This document shows, one piece after another, positions 34,683 to 36,523 of a stretch of DNA of 36,523 nt. Every line of letters starts with the position of its first letter. Position 1 is the first letter of the stretch. The notes below the pieces were generated by a model. That model was not told the origin of the DNA. It did not search any database and saw only the letters and a program-made list of their open reading frames with translations. Made by a program: the position numbers and the translations under genes. Source of the DNA: Chitinophagaceae bacterium (GTDB lineage Bacteria > Bacteroidota > Bacteroidia > Chitinophagales > Chitinophagaceae); the NCBI GenBank assembly GCA_004299085.1, contig SCQV01000508.1, positions 1 to 36,523 on the forward strand, given 5' to 3'.

Positions 34683-34988
34683 TTACTCCTTCGCTATTCT
34701 TCCTCTCCAATAATCAGGTTTTCTATGCAGGTGAGCAACAGCAACAATCGTAATTTCTATTTTACCGGAATCATACAAATAAATAATACCATAAGGGAAT
34801 TTATTGACCAAGCATCGGCGTGTGTTGACACTAAATGAGGAGTACGCTTCGGGAAGTGCCTTAATACGCTCTACAGCATCTTTTATGGCAATGACAAATC
34901 TTTCTCCCAGTCCTTCCAACTGCTGTTCATAATAGACAGCTGCCTCATCCATTTCAAGGGCTGCTGCTTTATAGAACCGGACTTTCAA
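34683..34988 (-). CDS. ParE/RelE-family toxin
   Basis: A 101-residue toxin of the ParE/RelE superfamily (plasmid stabilisation type). Typical start MKVRFYKAAALEMDEAAVYY and the end VAVAHLHRKPDYWRGR match family members that poison gyrase or translation; which target applies cannot be told. The start codon is TTG at 34986-34988, overlapping the antitoxin stop as TTGA; an in-frame stop just upstream rules out an earlier start. Weak initiation coupled to antitoxin translation would keep toxin levels low. Confidence 0.9.
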   Translation of the reverse strand: MKVRFYKAAALEMDEAAVYYEQQLEGLGERFVIAIKDAVERIKALPEAYSSFSVNTRRCLVNKFPYGIIYLYDSGKIEITIVAVAHLHRKPDYWRGRIAKE

Positions 34989-35212
34989 AGGCGATGTTTA
35001 TTCCATTTGCTAAAAACTTCTTCTTCCGGGATAATTTCCATTTCTCCCTTTTGTGCAGCCAAAATACGAACTTCCGCCTCTTCTTTCCATAAATTATCTA
35101 TGGCAGGATCAGGCGTATCGAGGCTGGATAAAAGCTTGTCCGCCACCGTAGCCCGCTTGTCCGCCGGAAGCTTAAGCGCTTCATCTATTATTTTTTCAAC
35201 GGTTGTATTCAT
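34985..35212 (-). CDS. Antitoxin, addiction-module family
   Basis: A 75-residue acidic helical protein of the addiction-module (PF09720-type) family. Features are KIIDEALKLPADKRATVADKLL with SLD at the N-terminal half (cited in parts) and a Glu-rich C-terminal tail EIIPEEEVFSKW that should wrap around the toxin. It precedes the toxin and overlaps it by 4 bases, the normal order for such modules. Such antitoxins often repress their own promoter. Confidence 0.9.
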   Translation of the reverse strand: MNTTVEKIIDEALKLPADKRATVADKLLSSLDTPDPAIDNLWKEEAEVRILAAQKGEMEIIPEEEVFSKWNKHRL

Positions 35213-35292
35213 AATTATCGCTTTTTTCGCCAGGTTTTCTCATGTATTTATTTGCTCATTCCGGTCCTTTCCATGCCTGTAAGTTGTCTTTA

Positions 35293-35300
35293 CAAAAATA
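35293..35300 (-). promoter_or_regulatory. Putative -7 box for the toxin-antitoxin operon
   Basis: Minus-strand TATTTTTG fits TAnnTTTG about 80 bases before the antitoxin ATG at 35212; no clear TTG upstream. The remaining gene-free bases to 35511 hold only an exact tandem duplication of AATGCTCAGGA (35453-35463 and 35464-35474). Confidence 0.35.
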
Positions 35301-35452
35301 ACTTATTTTCGCCTGAAAGAATGTATTTTTTATTTTCCTGGCAAGGGAACTTGATCGGACAGTAGTCATTTTTGCCTACCACCGGAGAGATAGAAAATAT
35401 TTGGATTTGTCAGCTATTATTTCTTTGGGCAGAAAGACTGGAATTCCCTGAT

Positions 35453-35474
35453 AATGCTCAGGAAATGCTCAGGA
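35453..35474 (+). repeat. 11-bp tandem duplication
   Basis: AATGCTCAGGA occurs twice without spacing in the non-coding bases between the toxin-antitoxin pair and the 2TM gene. Possibly a replication slip; no function suggested. Confidence 0.8.
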
Positions 35475-35511
35475 CAAAAAGTTAAATGTACGGCAAAAGT
35501 GACCTTTCCTT

Positions 35512-35775
35512 TTAGTGATCTCTTTCATAAAGATATTTCTCATAATATTTATCTTGATGGTTTCTGTTACTATCGAAAACGATATTGCAGAGATGGCCTA
35601 ACAACACAATTCCAAGAGCGGTGGTAAACCATGCCGGCCACGGATACATATTTCCAAAGGCCGCCGCATCCTGATGAGCATAGATGGACCAAAGAATAAC
35701 CATAATAATGGTGTAAACAATAGCATGGATTATCAGCCAGGTCCAGGAAGTACCAATAGTTTTCTTGTCGTTCAT
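35512..35775 (-). CDS. 2TM-domain protein
   Basis: An 87-residue membrane protein with two helices (about 10-32 and 48-66) linked by a short loop, and charged tails. The pattern IIHAIVYTIIMVILW, then WPAWFTTALGIVLLGH, fits the 2TM domain family (PF13239) common in Bacteroidota, often near sensor kinases or as a small regulator partner; function is unknown. The frame extends to 35796, but the ATG at 35775 is preferred because the -7 box at 35794-35801 overlaps the longer version. Confidence 0.85.
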   Translation of the reverse strand: MNDKKTIGTSWTWLIIHAIVYTIIMVILWSIYAHQDAAAFGNMYPWPAWFTTALGIVLLGHLCNIVFDSNRNHQDKYYEKYLYERDH

Positions 35776-35793
35776 GATATACAGATTTGGGAA

Positions 35794-35823
35794 CAAAGGT
35801 AATTAAATTTGATTTTTCCCCAA
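35794..35823 (-). promoter_or_regulatory. Promoter of the 2TM gene
   Basis: Minus-strand TACCTTTG (35794-35801) with TTG at 35821-35823, spacing 19: the best consensus match in the window. The expected start lies about 12 bases before the ATG at 35775. Confidence 0.65.
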
Positions 35824-35839
35824 GAATAAAAAATCTAAT

Positions 35840-36523
35840 TCATCCTGGCTTCATCACCCTGTTCCCCACCCATACAAAACGCTTTTCAATAAATAAGGGA
35901 TCGGTAAATCCTGCATTGCCTGCCGGGTTACCGCCGGTCACATGAAAATCGGAAAAAGCAGCATGCTGGTTTACCCAGATAAATCCGGTCAGATTAAAGG
36001 TTACCGGCGTGAAAACTTCATTCATTTCATCGGTAATATGCTGCATCGTTTGGTCATTAATCGTGTAGGCAGCACAGGTAATAGCACCCTGCTGTTCAGC
36101 TATATGCTTTGCCAGGCGAATGGATTCCTCTGTATCTTTTGTCTTGATAATGATGATTACAGGACCAAAAAGTTCCTGCTCATACATTTCTGCACCGGCG
36201 GCATCCGTTTCTAAGATAGTAGGTGATAAGGTCCGTGCATGTTCAAACTCAGGATTTTGAACCGCTTCACCCTGAAGTACGATCTGCTCGTTTTTACCAC
36301 TTGCCACAGATTGTGTTCTTTGGATGGTTTTATCATTTTGAATAGCGCCCAAAGTGCCTGCACCTGCTTTGGGATTGGTCACTAACTGATTAACGGCATT
36401 TTTTATTTTTTCAACCACTTCTTTATATGATAGATTGTTTTGCGGCGTGCCTACACCGGATACCGGAATAAAGAAATTTTGTGGCGCTGTACACATTTGC
36501 CCTGAATAAAGGCAGGATGAAAA
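35840..36523 (-). CDS. paaN: PaaN-type aldehyde dehydrogenase (C-terminal part, cut by window end)
   Basis: The last 227 residues of an aldehyde dehydrogenase-fold protein; the reading frame runs off the right edge. The catalytic Cys is seen in YSGQMCTAPQN near the edge. The block ELFGPVIIIIKTKD (cofactor/substrate side) and the C-terminal FHVTGGNPAGNAGFTDPLF with RFVWVGNRVMKPG are characteristic of PaaN, linked to phenylacetate breakdown in Bacteroidota. The N-terminal half and any upstream paa genes are outside the window. A start at 36496 would be wrong, as the conserved sequence continues upstream of it. Confidence 0.87.
   Translation of the reverse strand, partial: FSSCLYSGQMCTAPQNFFIPVSGVGTPQNNLSYKEVVEKIKNAVNQLVTNPKAGAGTLGAIQNDKTIQRTQSVASGKNEQIVLQGEAVQNPEFEHARTLSPTILETDAAGAEMYEQELFGPVIIIIKTKDTEESIRLAKHIAEQQGAITCAAYTINDQTMQHITDEMNEVFTPVTFNLTGFIWVNQHAAFSDFHVTGGNPAGNAGFTDPLFIEKRFVWVGNRVMKPG

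Overview
The window looks like a chromosomal piece of a Bacteroidota member, probably Chitinophagaceae-like. The evidence is an alternative complex III (ACIII) plus aa3-type cytochrome oxidase locus, several TAnnTTTG promoter boxes sitting just upstream of start codons, few strong Shine-Dalgarno sequences, and families typical of that phylum (2TM protein, PNGase F, PLD-like protein remnant). I saw no rRNA, tRNA, CRISPR array or intact insertion sequence.

Layout. (1) 1-837: a decayed stretch with a frameshifted BRO-N/antirepressor-type remnant and a hairpin. (2) 838-17091, all on the minus strand: one respiratory locus read right to left: actA, actB, actC, actD, actE, actF, coxB (subunit II), coxA (subunit I), ctaB (heme O synthase), two subunit III genes, a subunit IV gene, a SCO-like gene that has lost its metal ligands, a DUF420/CtaM-like gene and a small Cys-pair membrane protein. 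ACIII oxidises quinol and passes electrons through Fe-S clusters and c-type hemes to CuA of the oxidase; ctaB, SCO and DUF420 are assembly functions. A promoter with a good -7 box lies before actA. (3) 17382-19405, plus strand: purN, an outer-membrane-like protein and a second SCO protein that keeps CxxxC and His. (4) 19455-23113: pnuC downstream of a secreted PNGase F homologue, an Nfu-type Fe-S carrier, and divergent mgsA. (5) 23114-23867: gene-free, with three related repeats, small palindromes and a 242-bp element with terminal inverted repeats. (6) 23868-31496, minus strand: dsbD, a stand-alone copy of its N-terminal domain, purQ, a polytopic membrane protein and two tandem paralogous secreted proteins of unknown function; then divergent TIGR01777 epimerase. 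(7) 32532-35300: an AT-rich accessory block with a broken PLD-like gene, an orphan 381-aa protein, an intact and a frameshifted DUF2158 gene, and a ParE-type toxin-antitoxin pair. (8) A 2TM protein and the C-terminal part of paaN, cut by the window edge.

The respiratory locus is a known type of arrangement, but three details deserve attention: the SCO pair in which only the distant copy can bind copper, the N-terminal monoheme domain fused to the multiheme ActA, and the Cys-pair protein with its own promoter at the end of the locus. The best candidates for something undescribed are the paired secreted proteins with their membrane partner (27307-31496) and the gene-free repeat region (23147-23762). 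All family assignments were made by eye from the protein sequences; no database search was run.
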